Source: JADHMP01 sp016779985
Lineage (GTDB): Bacteria; Bacteroidota; Bacteroidia; Flavobacteriales; Flavobacteriaceae
Assembly: GCA_016779985.1 (NCBI GenBank)
Contig: JADHMP010000006.1
Location: 1-64,000, forward strand
DNA length: 64,000 nt
Direction of reading: 5' to 3'
The translations under genes were made by a program, and so were the position numbers. Each line of letters starts with the position of its first letter. Positions within the stretch are counted from its first letter, which is position 1. Shown here piece by piece: positions 43,406 through 52,174 of this stretch. The notes beneath the pieces are model-generated. The model did no database searches and was not told the DNA's origin. It was given only the letters and a program-made list of their open reading frames with translations.

Positions 43406-43857
43406 AGTTTACTGTTTGATGCTGTAGTATGATCATTCACCATATACCACTTCCCATTTTCTCTTAACCAACCTAAACTAAAGTACCCTGAAGCATCACC
43501 AACCGTTCGCTCAAGGTTATATTTTCCTTCTAGCATGACAAAATTAGGTGTCCACTGTTGCATAGATAATATAGTAAAAGTAAGGTGTCCCATTTGCGTT
43601 TTGTTGGGATAGGTTTTTAAATACCTTTTTTTAATAGCTTCCCACCCATAACGGGGTCCGTTAGCTCCAGAAAAAACAATCTTTGGGCTTTCCAAATAGC
43701 CTTCCATAAATTGATTGATGTCTCCTTCATTCCAGGCTTTTTCTTGTTTTGTCAATATGGAAATGATTGCCAAAGAGTCTTTAGCCTTTAGCTGCATTTG
43801 CGAATAACTAAATTGAAACATGAAGAAAATCAAGAATATAAAAGAACCCTTTTTCAT
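43402..43857 (-). CDS. Exported DUF4440/SnoaL-like protein
   Basis: A Sec signal (MKKGSFIFLIFFMFQFSYSQ) precedes an NTF2-like fold with the DUF4440 pattern 'LTKQEKAWNEGDINQFMEGY', 'RYGWEAIKKRYLKTYP' and 'LGWLRENGKWYMVNDHTTA'. Such domains bind small ligands or act as isomerases; nothing more specific can be said. It sits between nagB (10 bp upstream) and the DASS symporter (4 bp overlap), so the three form one operon. Confidence 0.85.
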   Translation of the reverse strand: MKKGSFIFLIFFMFQFSYSQMQLKAKDSLAIISILTKQEKAWNEGDINQFMEGYLESPKIVFSGANGPRYGWEAIKKRYLKTYPNKTQMGHLTFTILSMQQWTPNFVMLEGKYNLERTVGDASGYFSLGWLRENGKWYMVNDHTTASNSKL

Positions 43858-43866
43858 AGCTTAAAT

Positions 43867-45804
43867 TCAATAATAGTAACGTTTGAAAGCCTCAACTGCT
43901 GCATAATCAGAAAGCCCTAAGGCACGATACCGCTGAGCTGTTTCGGCATTTCGGTCTTCAGCACGCACCCAAAATTCGCGATCATCATTGCCTTGAAACA
44001 TGACCCCATCTTTTTGGGATTCATGATAAAAAATTGCTTTTCTTTTTCTCAAGACTTGATTTGGACTCATAGGTACTGCCATTTCCATTTCATGCATTTC
44101 CCACTCATGCCAAGCCCCTCTGTAAAGCCAAACCCAACAGTCATCCATAAAGGGTAAACTTTTGAGTTGTTTAAGAGCTGCAAATATGATGTCCAAACAG
44201 ACACGATGCGTGCCGTGTGGGTCGGCTAAATCTCCCGCAGCATAAATCTGATGTGGCTTTATTGCTCGAATTAACTGAACGGCAATATCAATGTCAGCCT
44301 GAGAAATTGGATTTTTGGTTACGCGCCCTGTTTCATAAAAAGGGGACTTTAAAAAATGAACCTGATCATCAGGCAAACCAAAAAAACGTGTGGCCCCTAA
44401 AGATTCAAATTGGCGAATATATCCCTTTAGGTTTCTGACAACTTTTGGATCAGGTTGGTTGATTTTTTTTACCCTAATCTTTTCTAACATTTTAACATAT
44501 TGGTCCTCTAAAAGTTTAGGAAATAAGGCATGGGTTACTTCTAAAAACTTCAGCGCTTCTGCATCAGAAACGGCAATATTTCCAGAGGTTTGATACGCAA
44601 TATGCACTTCGTGACCTTGGCTCACCAAACGGTCAAAAGTACCTCCCATAGAAATAACATCATCATCAGGGTGGGGACTAAAAATAATCACACGCTTGGG
44701 GTGGGGTGATTTTCTCTCAGGTCTTTTGCTATCGTCAGCATTGGGTTTTCCTCCCGGCCAACCGGTAATAGAATTTTGAAATCGATTAAAAATTTCAATA
44801 TTTAAATCATATGAAGAACCATATTCTGCAATAAGATCTGCCATACCATTTTGGTTATAGTCAGCATCCGTCAATTTCAGAATAGATTTTTTAGTTTTAT
44901 TACAAAGCCAAACCACGGCTTTAATTTTATTTTCTTTGTTCCATTGACAACTCCCAACAAGCCAAGGCGTTTTAATGCAAGTCAATTCTGAGGCAGCTCC
45001 ATCATCAAGCACTACAGTAGTGTTTTTATGCAGTTGCAGATAAGAAGTGGGAATGAGTGAAGTGATTTCTCCTTCTATAGCTTTCTGGATTATTTCAGCC
45101 TTATTGGAACCCCAAGCCATCAACAATATCCTTTGTGCATTTAGAATAGATTGAATTCCCATTGTGATAGCCTTCCGAGGAACATTTTCAATACCTTGAA
45201 AGGCTGGTGCTGCGTCAAATCGGGTTAGGTGATCTAAGGTGATCAATCGGGTTTGTGAATTTAAATTTGAACCTGGTTCATTAAACCCTATGTGTCCTGT
45301 TCTACCTATTCCCAAAATCTGAAGATCAAGTCCTCCAGCAGCTTCAATTTTCTTTTCATAGGCTTTACAAAAAGATTTGACATCTTCTGGATTTAAAACA
45401 CCCTGAGGTATATTTATGTTTTCTTTTTGAATATCAATGTGGTTAAATAGGTTTTCATGCATGAAAAAATGATAACTCTGTGCGTCTTTTGGAGTAATTG
45501 GGTAATACTCATCTAAATTAAAAGTGATTACATTTTTAAAACTGAGTTGTTCTTCTTGGTGCAGCCGAATCAACTCGCGATAAACACTAATGGGTGTTGA
45601 TCCAGTGGCCAGTCCAAGAACACAATTTTTATTTTCTTTTTGTTTTTTTCTGATTAAATCAGCAATAGAATTTGCAACTGTTTTTGAACCTTCAACTGGG
45701 TTATCAAAAACTACACTATGCAACTTTTCATAACGTGTTTCTTCAAAAGCTCCTGGTCTTTCAAAAGCAAGAGGGTCTTTTAACTTAGTCATCATATTTT
45801 CCAA
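43867..45804 (-). CDS. nagB: Glucosamine-6-phosphate deaminase fused to PIG-L/LmbE deacetylase
   Basis: Residues 1-270 are NagB ('VVFDNPVEGSKTVANSIADLIRKK', 'VLGLATGSTPISVYREL', 'ITFNLDEYYP', 'LQILGIGRTGHIGFNEPGS', 'AITMGIQSIL'), which turns glucosamine 6-phosphate into fructose 6-phosphate and ammonia. Residues 370-640 are a PIG-L/LmbE domain with the zinc motif 'SPHPDDDVISMGG' and 'DPHGTHRV'. The fusion of about 640 residues is standard in Bacteroidota. The C-terminal part may deacetylate an amino sugar. It is cytosolic. This is the cytoplasmic entry for amino sugars and supports an amino-sugar theme in the region. The start could be the fourth Met-containing position (MMTKLKDPL), 9 bp later. 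Confidence 0.93.
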   Translation of the reverse strand: MENMMTKLKDPLAFERPGAFEETRYEKLHSVVFDNPVEGSKTVANSIADLIRKKQKENKNCVLGLATGSTPISVYRELIRLHQEEQLSFKNVITFNLDEYYPITPKDAQSYHFFMHENLFNHIDIQKENINIPQGVLNPEDVKSFCKAYEKKIEAAGGLDLQILGIGRTGHIGFNEPGSNLNSQTRLITLDHLTRFDAAPAFQGIENVPRKAITMGIQSILNAQRILLMAWGSNKAEIIQKAIEGEITSLIPTSYLQLHKNTTVVLDDGAASELTCIKTPWLVGSCQWNKENKIKAVVWLCNKTKKSILKLTDADYNQNGMADLIAEYGSSYDLNIEIFNRFQNSITGWPGGKPNADDSKRPERKSPHPKRVIIFSPHPDDDVISMGGTFDRLVSQGHEVHIAYQTSGNIAVSDAEALKFLEVTHALFPKLLEDQYVKMLEKIRVKKINQPDPKVVRNLKGYIRQFESLGATRFFGLPDDQVHFLKSPFYETGRVTKNPISQADIDIAVQLIRAIKPHQIYAAGDLADPHGTHRVCLDIIFAALKQLKSLPFMDDCWVWLYRGAWHEWEMHEMEMAVPMSPNQVLRKRKAIFYHESQKDGVMFQGNDDREFWVRAEDRNAETAQRYRALGLSDYAAVEAFKRYYY

Positions 45805-45915
45805 ATGGTTTCTGCGAACAACAAATTTAATTAATTATGAAGTATAGTTTCGTTTTTTTGTTATGGTTTTATTATTTGGTTTAAAGACTATAAATAATTC
45901 ATTATCTTAGTGAGA

Positions 45916-46258
45916 TGAACCCAAGTCTACTGTTTACCTCTATGGTTTTTTTATTGGATTAAATTTAGCCCTTCCAACAATATCCATTTTTTCTACTCAA
46001 TTGACTAAAAATCAATTTTTAATAAAGAATAATGATATGGATACTAAAAGTGAGAATACCGAATGGGATAAAGAGCTACTGTCTGAAGGTCTCTTTTAAA
46101 GCTATCAAAAACGATGAAGCTAAAGACAAGATTCTACACTTTTATAATAACCTAGTTTTTATGACTTAAAACCCACCCCCTTAGGTGTAGATTTTCTCCA
46201 GCTTCTTAGTCTTTCATTTTTAACCGATTCATTAGAATCATTAACCTATTTATTTTGA
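45916..46258 (+). pseudogene. Small exported protein gene with three T-run frameshifts
   Basis: An ATG at 45916 gives MNPSLLFTSMVFLLD and a stop. Three pieces in three frames continue the sense: 'GLNLALPTISIFSTQLTKNQF...EWDKELLSEGLF', then 'KAIKNDEAKDKILHFYNNLVF', then 'YDLKPTPLGVDFLQLLSLSFLTDSLE' ending at TGA 46256-46258. Each break lies at a T run: T7 at 45947-45953 (needs one more), T4 near 46096 (one too many), T5 at 46156-46160 (needs one more). Restored, it is about 115 residues with a signal peptide. Its final TGA overlaps the TTG start of the SulP gene (TTGA), which argues that the pieces once formed a coupled gene. No family was recognised. Confidence 0.6.
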
Positions 46259-48090
46259 AAAATTTTTTTTATAATCTAAAAGGTGATGCTCTAGGTGGGA
46301 TCACAGCTGGTATTGTTGCTTTACCCCTAGCCCTAGCGTTTGGGGTTAGTTCTGGAATGGGGCCAAGTGCTGGTCTATATGGAGCCATTTTCTTAAGTTT
46401 TTTTGCGGCTCTTTTTGGTGGAACTCCCACTCAAATTTCAGGCCCTACAGCCCCTATGACCGCTGTGAGTATGGTCGTATTAGCAACCATTATTGGTGCC
46501 AATGATGGAAATATTGAAAAAGCTTTACCCTATATTTTATTTGTTTTTTTGCTCAGCGGACTCATTCAAATGGGATTAGGTTTTGCTGGTGTTGGAAAGT
46601 ATATAAAATATATTCCCTATCCTGTGGTTTCAGGATTTATGACTGCCATAGGAGTAATTATTCTCATCACTCAACTACTTCCTGTTTTAGGATATCAAGT
46701 TGAAAATGATCAGGACTTAATCAATCAAAATATCCCTGTAGCTGAGGAACAAATTTTAGAAAAAATCCTCATTGACGAATCCAATGAAGGCCTGCTTGTT
46801 TTAGAAGATTTTAAAGAAACTATACTCCGAGCCGAGAAGGTTTCTCAAGATCAAATCCTAATAGAAGCCACCAATTTGACAAAAAAATCAAGTGCAGGAG
46901 TCCTTGGCACACTTAGAACTCTTCCTAGAGCTTTTTCTTTTTTTAATTTTATTGAGTTTGGATTAGCCCTCGCAACAATTTTAATCATTTATGGTTTTAA
47001 AAGAATCACCAAAGCCATTCCTAGCACTCTTGTTGCCCTTCTTTTGGTGACTGGTTTTTCTATTTTTACCCAGCTAGAATATCGCCCTATTCAAGCTATC
47101 CCTGACGGATTCCCTACTCTGAATCTCGGGATATTCAGTGCTTTTGAAATATCTAAAATCCTTCCTTATATAGGAGCCGCTTTTACCCTAGCCTTGTTAG
47201 GCGCCATTGACTCTCTTCTCACTTCAGTTGTCGCAGACAATCTCACAAAAACGAAACATAAGCCCAATAGAGAATTGATTGGGCAAGGCATTGGCAACAG
47301 CATAGGTTCCCTTTTTGGTGGAATTCCAGGTGCAGGAGCAACTATAAGAACAGTCGTCAATATTCATTCTGGAGGAAAAACAAAACTTTCTGGAATGATT
47401 TCTTCTCTTGTCTTATTATTGGTTTTATTAGTATTAAGCCCTTGGGCCTCTCAAATTCCAGCAGCAGTATTAGCTGGGATTTTAGTTACAGTTGGTATTG
47501 GAGTAATGGACTTCAAGGGACTAAAAGCCATCCCAAAAATTCCTCGATCAGAAATTGTAATTATGAGCACAGTATTAATACTATCTGTTTTTTGGAATCT
47601 TGTTTATGCAGTTGGTATTGGCCTAATTATGGCATCCCTTTACTTTATGAAAAAAATGGGAGATATATCTAATCAATTCTCTAAAATTGCCCCGGTGATC
47701 AAAGAAAAGAAATGGAAAGATGAAAAACAGCTTGATAATACCTTTTTAGAAAAAGTATTTATTAAACACCTTAGTGGTCCTCTATTTTTTGGATTTACAT
47801 CTGATTTTCAAAATTTATTTAAACAACTCCCTGAAAAAGCAACCATTGTTATCTTTAGAATGGACCGAGTGCCTTATATGGACCAATCTGGACTTTATGC
47901 TTTGGAGGATGTCCTCATTGAACTCAGTCAGAAAAAAATCACTTCTCTAGTTGTTGGTCTCAATGACCAACCTAGATATTTGATGAGTAGTATTGGTATC
48001 TTAAAAAGTTTAATCCCTGAAGACCAAATTTTTAAATCATTTCAAGCTTGTCGATCATGGATCATAAAAAACAATGGGAAATGGAATTGA
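46255..48090 (+). CDS. SulP-family anion transporter with STAS domain
   Basis: A TTG at 46255 is the first codon of the conserved start 'KNFFYNLKGDALGGITAGIVALPLALAFG'. About 12-14 transmembrane helices follow, with 'GPTAPMTAVSMVVLATI' and 'TALLGAIDSLLTSVVADNL'-like SulP motifs, then a cytosolic STAS domain ('RMDRVPYMDQSGLYALEDVLIEL'). SulP carriers move sulfate, bicarbonate or other anions. A hydrophilic insert of roughly 70 residues (about residues 155-225, rich in Glu/Lys) lies between early helices and is unusual in length. The start overlaps the stop of the decayed small gene upstream. A second SulP gene is at 60.6 kb; the two are not close copies. Confidence 0.9.
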   Translation: MKNFFYNLKGDALGGITAGIVALPLALAFGVSSGMGPSAGLYGAIFLSFFAALFGGTPTQISGPTAPMTAVSMVVLATIIGANDGNIEKALPYILFVFLLSGLIQMGLGFAGVGKYIKYIPYPVVSGFMTAIGVIILITQLLPVLGYQVENDQDLINQNIPVAEEQILEKILIDESNEGLLVLEDFKETILRAEKVSQDQILIEATNLTKKSSAGVLGTLRTLPRAFSFFNFIEFGLALATILIIYGFKRITKAIPSTLVALLLVTGFSIFTQLEYRPIQAIPDGFPTLNLGIFSAFEISKILPYIGAAFTLALLGAIDSLLTSVVADNLTKTKHKPNRELIGQGIGNSIGSLFGGIPGAGATIRTVVNIHSGGKTKLSGMISSLVLLLVLLVLSPWASQIPAAVLAGILVTVGIGVMDFKGLKAIPKIPRSEIVIMSTVLILSVFWNLVYAVGIGLIMASLYFMKKMGDISNQFSKIAPVIKEKKWKDEKQLDNTFLEKVFIKHLSGPLFFGFTSDFQNLFKQLPEKATIVIFRMDRVPYMDQSGLYALEDVLIELSQKKITSLVVGLNDQPRYLMSSIGILKSLIPEDQIFKSFQACRSWIIKNNGKWN

Positions 48091-48196
48091 TTTATTAATT
48101 ATGAAAGAAGGTTCATAAAATTGTTGGCATCTCGATTTCTGAAACATTGATTCTTTAAAATATTGATTTATTTTTGACTGAATTTGAGAGTTAACT

Positions 48197-49132
48197 ATGG
48201 AATCTATAAAGACTTTAATTATTGGAAGCGGCCCTGCTGGATATACCGCTGCTATTTATGCGGCTCGAGCAGACTTAAAGCCAGTTCTTTACACTGGTTT
48301 AGAACCTGGTGGGCAATTGACAACCACCACAGAAGTAGATAATTTTCCTGGCTATCCTGAGGGGGTCGATGGACCAAAAATGATGGTTGAGTTGCAGCAA
48401 CAGGCAGAGCGTTTTGGAACAGATGTTAGGATTGGATTCATTAATAAAGTTGAGTTTTCAAAAAAAATTGGTGGAATGCACAAGGCCTATGCTGAGGGAG
48501 GGCAAGAAATTGAAGCTCAAACCATCATTATCAGCACTGGTGCCACCGCAAAATATTTAGGGTTGCCTAGTGAACAACGTCTCAGAGGTGGAGGAGTGTC
48601 AGCTTGTGCCGTTTGTGATGGTTTTTTTTATAAGGGGCAAGAGGTCGCCATAGTAGGCGGAGGAGATACCGCCGCAGAAGAAGCTACCTATCTTGCCAAT
48701 ATTTGCTCGAAAGTTACTATGTTAGTTAGACGTGATCAAATGCGAGCCTCAAAGGCTATGCAGCATCGAGTCAACCAAGCCTCAAATATTGATTTACGTT
48801 ACAATAGTGAAATAGAAGAAGTGCTTGGAGAAAATGTGGTAGAAGGTATTAGAATTAAAAATAATCAAACCGGAGAACAAGAAAAAATCCCCATCACTGG
48901 ACTCTTTATTGCTATTGGTCACCAGCCAAACACTGGGTTATTTAAAGAGCAATTAGATATGGATGATGCAGGATATCTCATTACGGAGGGGAAAAGTACG
49001 AAAACAAATGTTCCTGGGGTCTTTGCCTCTGGAGATGTTCAAGATAAAGAATATCGACAAGCTGTTACTGCTGCTGGGACGGGCTGCATGGCTGCACTAG
49101 ACGCAGAACGCTATTTGCAATCACTTGCCTAG
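48197..49132 (+). CDS. trxB: Thioredoxin-disulfide reductase
   Basis: The 311-residue flavoprotein has the FAD motif 'IIGSGPAGYTAAIYAARA', the redox disulfide Cys137-A-V-Cys140 ('SACAVCDGFF'), the NADPH motif 'VAIVGGGDTAAEEATYLA' and the FAD tail 'VFASGDVQDKEYRQAVTAAGTGCMAALDAERYL'. It reduces thioredoxin with NADPH in the cytosol. Length and motifs are those of the low-molecular-weight bacterial enzyme. It is a single gene, convergent with the ABC-F gene, whose stop is 12 bp away. Confidence 0.97.
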   Translation: MESIKTLIIGSGPAGYTAAIYAARADLKPVLYTGLEPGGQLTTTTEVDNFPGYPEGVDGPKMMVELQQQAERFGTDVRIGFINKVEFSKKIGGMHKAYAEGGQEIEAQTIIISTGATAKYLGLPSEQRLRGGGVSACAVCDGFFYKGQEVAIVGGGDTAAEEATYLANICSKVTMLVRRDQMRASKAMQHRVNQASNIDLRYNSEIEEVLGENVVEGIRIKNNQTGEQEKIPITGLFIAIGHQPNTGLFKEQLDMDDAGYLITEGKSTKTNVPGVFASGDVQDKEYRQAVTAAGTGCMAALDAERYLQSLA

Positions 49133-49144
49133 TTTGGATAAATT

Positions 49145-51055
49145 TTATTGACTTTCATCTAGATCAGATTGAACTTCTTCCCACTCATTAATGAGTGATT
49201 CTAACTCTTCTTTTTTGGCTTTGTAATGGGAGAAAAAGTTTGGATCAGAAACTGTTTCGTCATAATTAACTTCTAACGCCACATCTAATTCTTTTATCTT
49301 TTTTTCTAAGCTTGCTATTTTTTTTTCAAGCTGGGCATTCTTTTTTTGTAAAGATCGGTCTTGTTTCTGAAGGGCATAATTTTGAAATCCAGAGCCTTTT
49401 TTACTCAATACCTTGAGTTTTTGTTTTTTGTCTAGCTGCTTGAGTGAGTCCATTTCTCGATAGGATAAAAAATCTTCAATTCCTCCCAAATAGGGTTTGA
49501 TTTTTTCGTCTTTAAATTCTATTACTTTTTCACAAAGACCCTCTAAAAAATCCCTGTCATGTGACACTAAAATGAGAGTGCCTTCAAATTTTATCAAAGC
49601 TTCTTTTAAAATTTTTTTTGAAGCAATATCTAAATGGTTTGTAGGCTCATCCATAATTAATACGTTAAAGGGCTGGGTTAAAAGCGCACATAATGCCAAT
49701 CTGTTTCTTTCTCCTCCAGACAATACCTGTACTTTTTTGTCAACAGCATCTCCTTGAAAAAGAAAGGCTCCCAAAAGGTCTCTAATACGTGACCTGTTTT
49801 CTGGAGTTGCTGTTTTTTCTAACGTTTCTAAAAGAGTTAGATGTGGATCTAATTGAGTCGATTGATCTTGAGCAAAATAGCCAATCTTTACATTATGCCC
49901 TATTTTTAGGTGACCTTCAAATTCAATTTCGTGCACAAGGATTTTAGCTAGGGTTGATTTTCCTTGTCCGTTTTGACCTACAAAAGCAATTTTCTCTCCT
50001 CGATCAACTTGTAATGATATCTGATTTAAGACGCTGTGTTGATCATATTTTTTTGAAATATCTACCGCTTCTAATATTATTTTACCAGGTTGGAGAGCAA
50101 CAGGAAAACTTAATTTAATCACTTGATTTTCTTCGGGATCTACCTCAATACGCTCAATTTTATCTAATTTTTTAATGAGTGATTGCGCCATACTTGCTTT
50201 TGTTGCTTTGGCTCTAAATTTTTCAATTAGTTTTTCAGTATGAGCTATTTGTTTTTCTTGGTTCTTTTGGGCTGCAAGCTGTTGTTCTTTCAAAAGCACT
50301 CGATGCTCTAAATATTGGGTATATGGTTTTTTAAAATCAAACAATCGCTGTTGTACTATTTCTATGGTTCTATTGGTGACTTGGTTTAAAAACATTTTGT
50401 CGTGAGAAACTACCATCATGGCTCCAGCATATTTTTTTAAAAAATCTTCTAACCAAATGATCGCTTCAATGTCTAAATGATTGGTGGGCTCGTCTAACAA
50501 AAGAATTTTATGCTCCTTTAATAGCAGTTTTGCTAATTCAATTCGCATGCGCCATCCTCCTGAAAATGTAGTTGTCTGCCTATTAAATTGTTCAGATGAG
50601 AATCCAAGTCCTTTCAATACCTTTTCGGTTTTTGCTTGATAAAGATATCCACCCAACATTTCATATTGAGAAGTTAACGTAGAAAGGTCGTCTAGAACTT
50701 TTAAATAAAGGGGGGCTTCATAATCTTTAGTGGTTTCAATAATTTGATGAATTTTTTCCAATTGTTTTTCTATTGCTTGAATCTCATCAAATGCAGTGTA
50801 AGCTTCCTCAAGAACAGTACGTCCTTCCTCAAAATCTATATCTTGAGGTAAATATCCTATTGAACAATTTTTCTCTTTTGCAAACGAGCCACTAGCAGGT
50901 TTTTGCTTGCCTGCTATAAGTTGCAATAGAGTAGATTTTCCAGCACCATTTTTTCCAATTAATCCAATACGATCTCCAGCACTCAAACGAAAAGAAATGG
51001 AGTCAAAAAGAATTTCTCCTCCAAAATTTACAGAAATGTTGTGTGCATTTATCAT
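49145..51055 (-). CDS. ABC-F family ATPase (Uup/EttA-like)
   Basis: Two ABC cassettes in one soluble chain: Walker A 'GLIGKNGAGKST' and 'FVGQNGQGKST', signatures 'FSGGWRMRIELAKLLL' and 'LSGGERNRLALCALL', Walker B 'ILLLDEPTNHLDIEAI' and 'VLIMDEPTNHLDIASK'. A linker rich in charged residues (arm, P-site tRNA interaction motif region near residues 245-310) joins them. The C-terminus is a Lys/Glu-rich coiled coil ('KKIASLEKKIKELDVALE'), as in Uup. ABC-F proteins act on ribosomes in translation. Its start overlaps the stop of the oxidoreductase gene by 4 bp. It belongs to the conserved topA-gld neighbourhood of Flavobacteriia. Confidence 0.93.
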   Translation of the reverse strand: MINAHNISVNFGGEILFDSISFRLSAGDRIGLIGKNGAGKSTLLQLIAGKQKPASGSFAKEKNCSIGYLPQDIDFEEGRTVLEEAYTAFDEIQAIEKQLEKIHQIIETTKDYEAPLYLKVLDDLSTLTSQYEMLGGYLYQAKTEKVLKGLGFSSEQFNRQTTTFSGGWRMRIELAKLLLKEHKILLLDEPTNHLDIEAIIWLEDFLKKYAGAMMVVSHDKMFLNQVTNRTIEIVQQRLFDFKKPYTQYLEHRVLLKEQQLAAQKNQEKQIAHTEKLIEKFRAKATKASMAQSLIKKLDKIERIEVDPEENQVIKLSFPVALQPGKIILEAVDISKKYDQHSVLNQISLQVDRGEKIAFVGQNGQGKSTLAKILVHEIEFEGHLKIGHNVKIGYFAQDQSTQLDPHLTLLETLEKTATPENRSRIRDLLGAFLFQGDAVDKKVQVLSGGERNRLALCALLTQPFNVLIMDEPTNHLDIASKKILKEALIKFEGTLILVSHDRDFLEGLCEKVIEFKDEKIKPYLGGIEDFLSYREMDSLKQLDKKQKLKVLSKKGSGFQNYALQKQDRSLQKKNAQLEKKIASLEKKIKELDVALEVNYDETVSDPNFFSHYKAKKEELESLINEWEEVQSDLDESQ

Positions 51056-52110
51056 TTTAAACTATCCAGTTTTTTTTTGAAACGAGATATATCTATTTGC
51101 TCAGGCAATGGAATATTTTCATGAAGAAATTTAAATAACCATTCTGAAAGCAATGGTGCCATAAGGCTACCACGAGTCCCTAATCCATTAAAAACAAAGA
51201 GGTTTTGATGTTTGTGATGACGTCCTAATAATGGTTTTCTATCTATCACTGTGGGGCGTATCCTCGCTGAATGAGATACAACTTCATAGGGCACTGAAAT
51301 AATTTTTTTTAAGTATTTCTCAAGCCATTTTTTTGCTTCCGGTGAAGGTTTCAAAGTTTTATCTTCCCATTCAAAAGTTGCACCAACCCAAAAATAGTCC
51401 ATTTCTAAGGGAACAACAAAAATTCGTGATTTGATGATATGAGACACAATAAGTTTGGGTGCTTTAATCACTAACATTTCTCCTTTGTTTCCTATAAGTG
51501 GCAACTGTTTAAAAAAGGGATTTTTGAGCATTTGAAATCCTTCGCAAAAAACGACCCGATCTGCCACATGCCTTTTGTAATCAATTTTTTTACCACTGAG
51601 GTTAAGGGCGCTGTAATCAAATTCTTCTTCAATAAATTGTTCATCCTTTAATTGAGATTTAAATTCATCTAACAATTTAGGAATATCAATTCGAATTGCG
51701 TTTTTGACTATGCCATACCCATTTTTACTTATGACTGATGAAGATATTTCTTGAGCTATTTGCTTGTCAAGATACGGCTCTAAAGAGACTGAACTGGCTG
51801 CTTTTTCCCAAACTGGATGTTCTTCAGCATTTGGAAATATTCGAGCTATTGAAGAAGGATAATTGATGTTTTTGTCAGGATTTTGCTGAGCTATGGCTTT
51901 ATAAAAACGTTGGGCATAGGGATAAAAAAGATCAGCATTCCAAGCCAGTGAATATCTTTTTAAAACAGTTGGGTTACATACTCCAGCAGCAACTCTGCTG
52001 GCACTCCATTGTGGTTGATCAATAATGCAAAACTCTTGCTTACGTTGAGACAACTGTGTTGCTAATGCAAATCCAGCTAAGCCATAACCAACAATAATAG
52101 TCTTTCCCAA
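51052..52110 (-). CDS. DAO-type FAD-dependent oxidoreductase
   Basis: The FAD Rossmann start 'TIIVGYGLAGFALATQLSQR' is followed by 'FCIIDQPQWSASRVAAGVCNPTVLKR', a substrate half, and the C-terminal 'IRPTVIDRKPLLGRHHKHQNLFVFNGLGTRGSLMAPLLSEWL'. This is the glycine-oxidase-like DAO fold (352 aa). The substrate is not known; D-amino acids or a modified amine are typical for the fold. It has no signal peptide. It lies directly after the gld terminator and overlaps the ABC-F gene by 4 bp, so the two are one operon. Confidence 0.85.
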   Translation of the reverse strand: MGKTIIVGYGLAGFALATQLSQRKQEFCIIDQPQWSASRVAAGVCNPTVLKRYSLAWNADLFYPYAQRFYKAIAQQNPDKNINYPSSIARIFPNAEEHPVWEKAASSVSLEPYLDKQIAQEISSSVISKNGYGIVKNAIRIDIPKLLDEFKSQLKDEQFIEEEFDYSALNLSGKKIDYKRHVADRVVFCEGFQMLKNPFFKQLPLIGNKGEMLVIKAPKLIVSHIIKSRIFVVPLEMDYFWVGATFEWEDKTLKPSPEAKKWLEKYLKKIISVPYEVVSHSARIRPTVIDRKPLLGRHHKHQNLFVFNGLGTRGSLMAPLLSEWLFKFLHENIPLPEQIDISRFKKKLDSLK

Positions 52111-52125
52111 AATTGAATTGAATAA

Positions 52126-52153
52126 AAAATGCCGCTCTTTCGAGCAGCATTTT
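52126..52153 (-). terminator. Terminator of the gldKLMN operon
   Basis: The 12-bp stem AAAATGCCGCTC / GAGCAGCATTTT has one mismatch. Read on the minus strand, the loop is a GAAA tetraloop closed by C-G and the hairpin ends in T residues. It lies 22 bp after the gldN stop and 16 bp before the oxidoreductase start. Confidence 0.88.
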
Positions 52154-52174
52154 AAATAATTTTATGTTGTCAAA

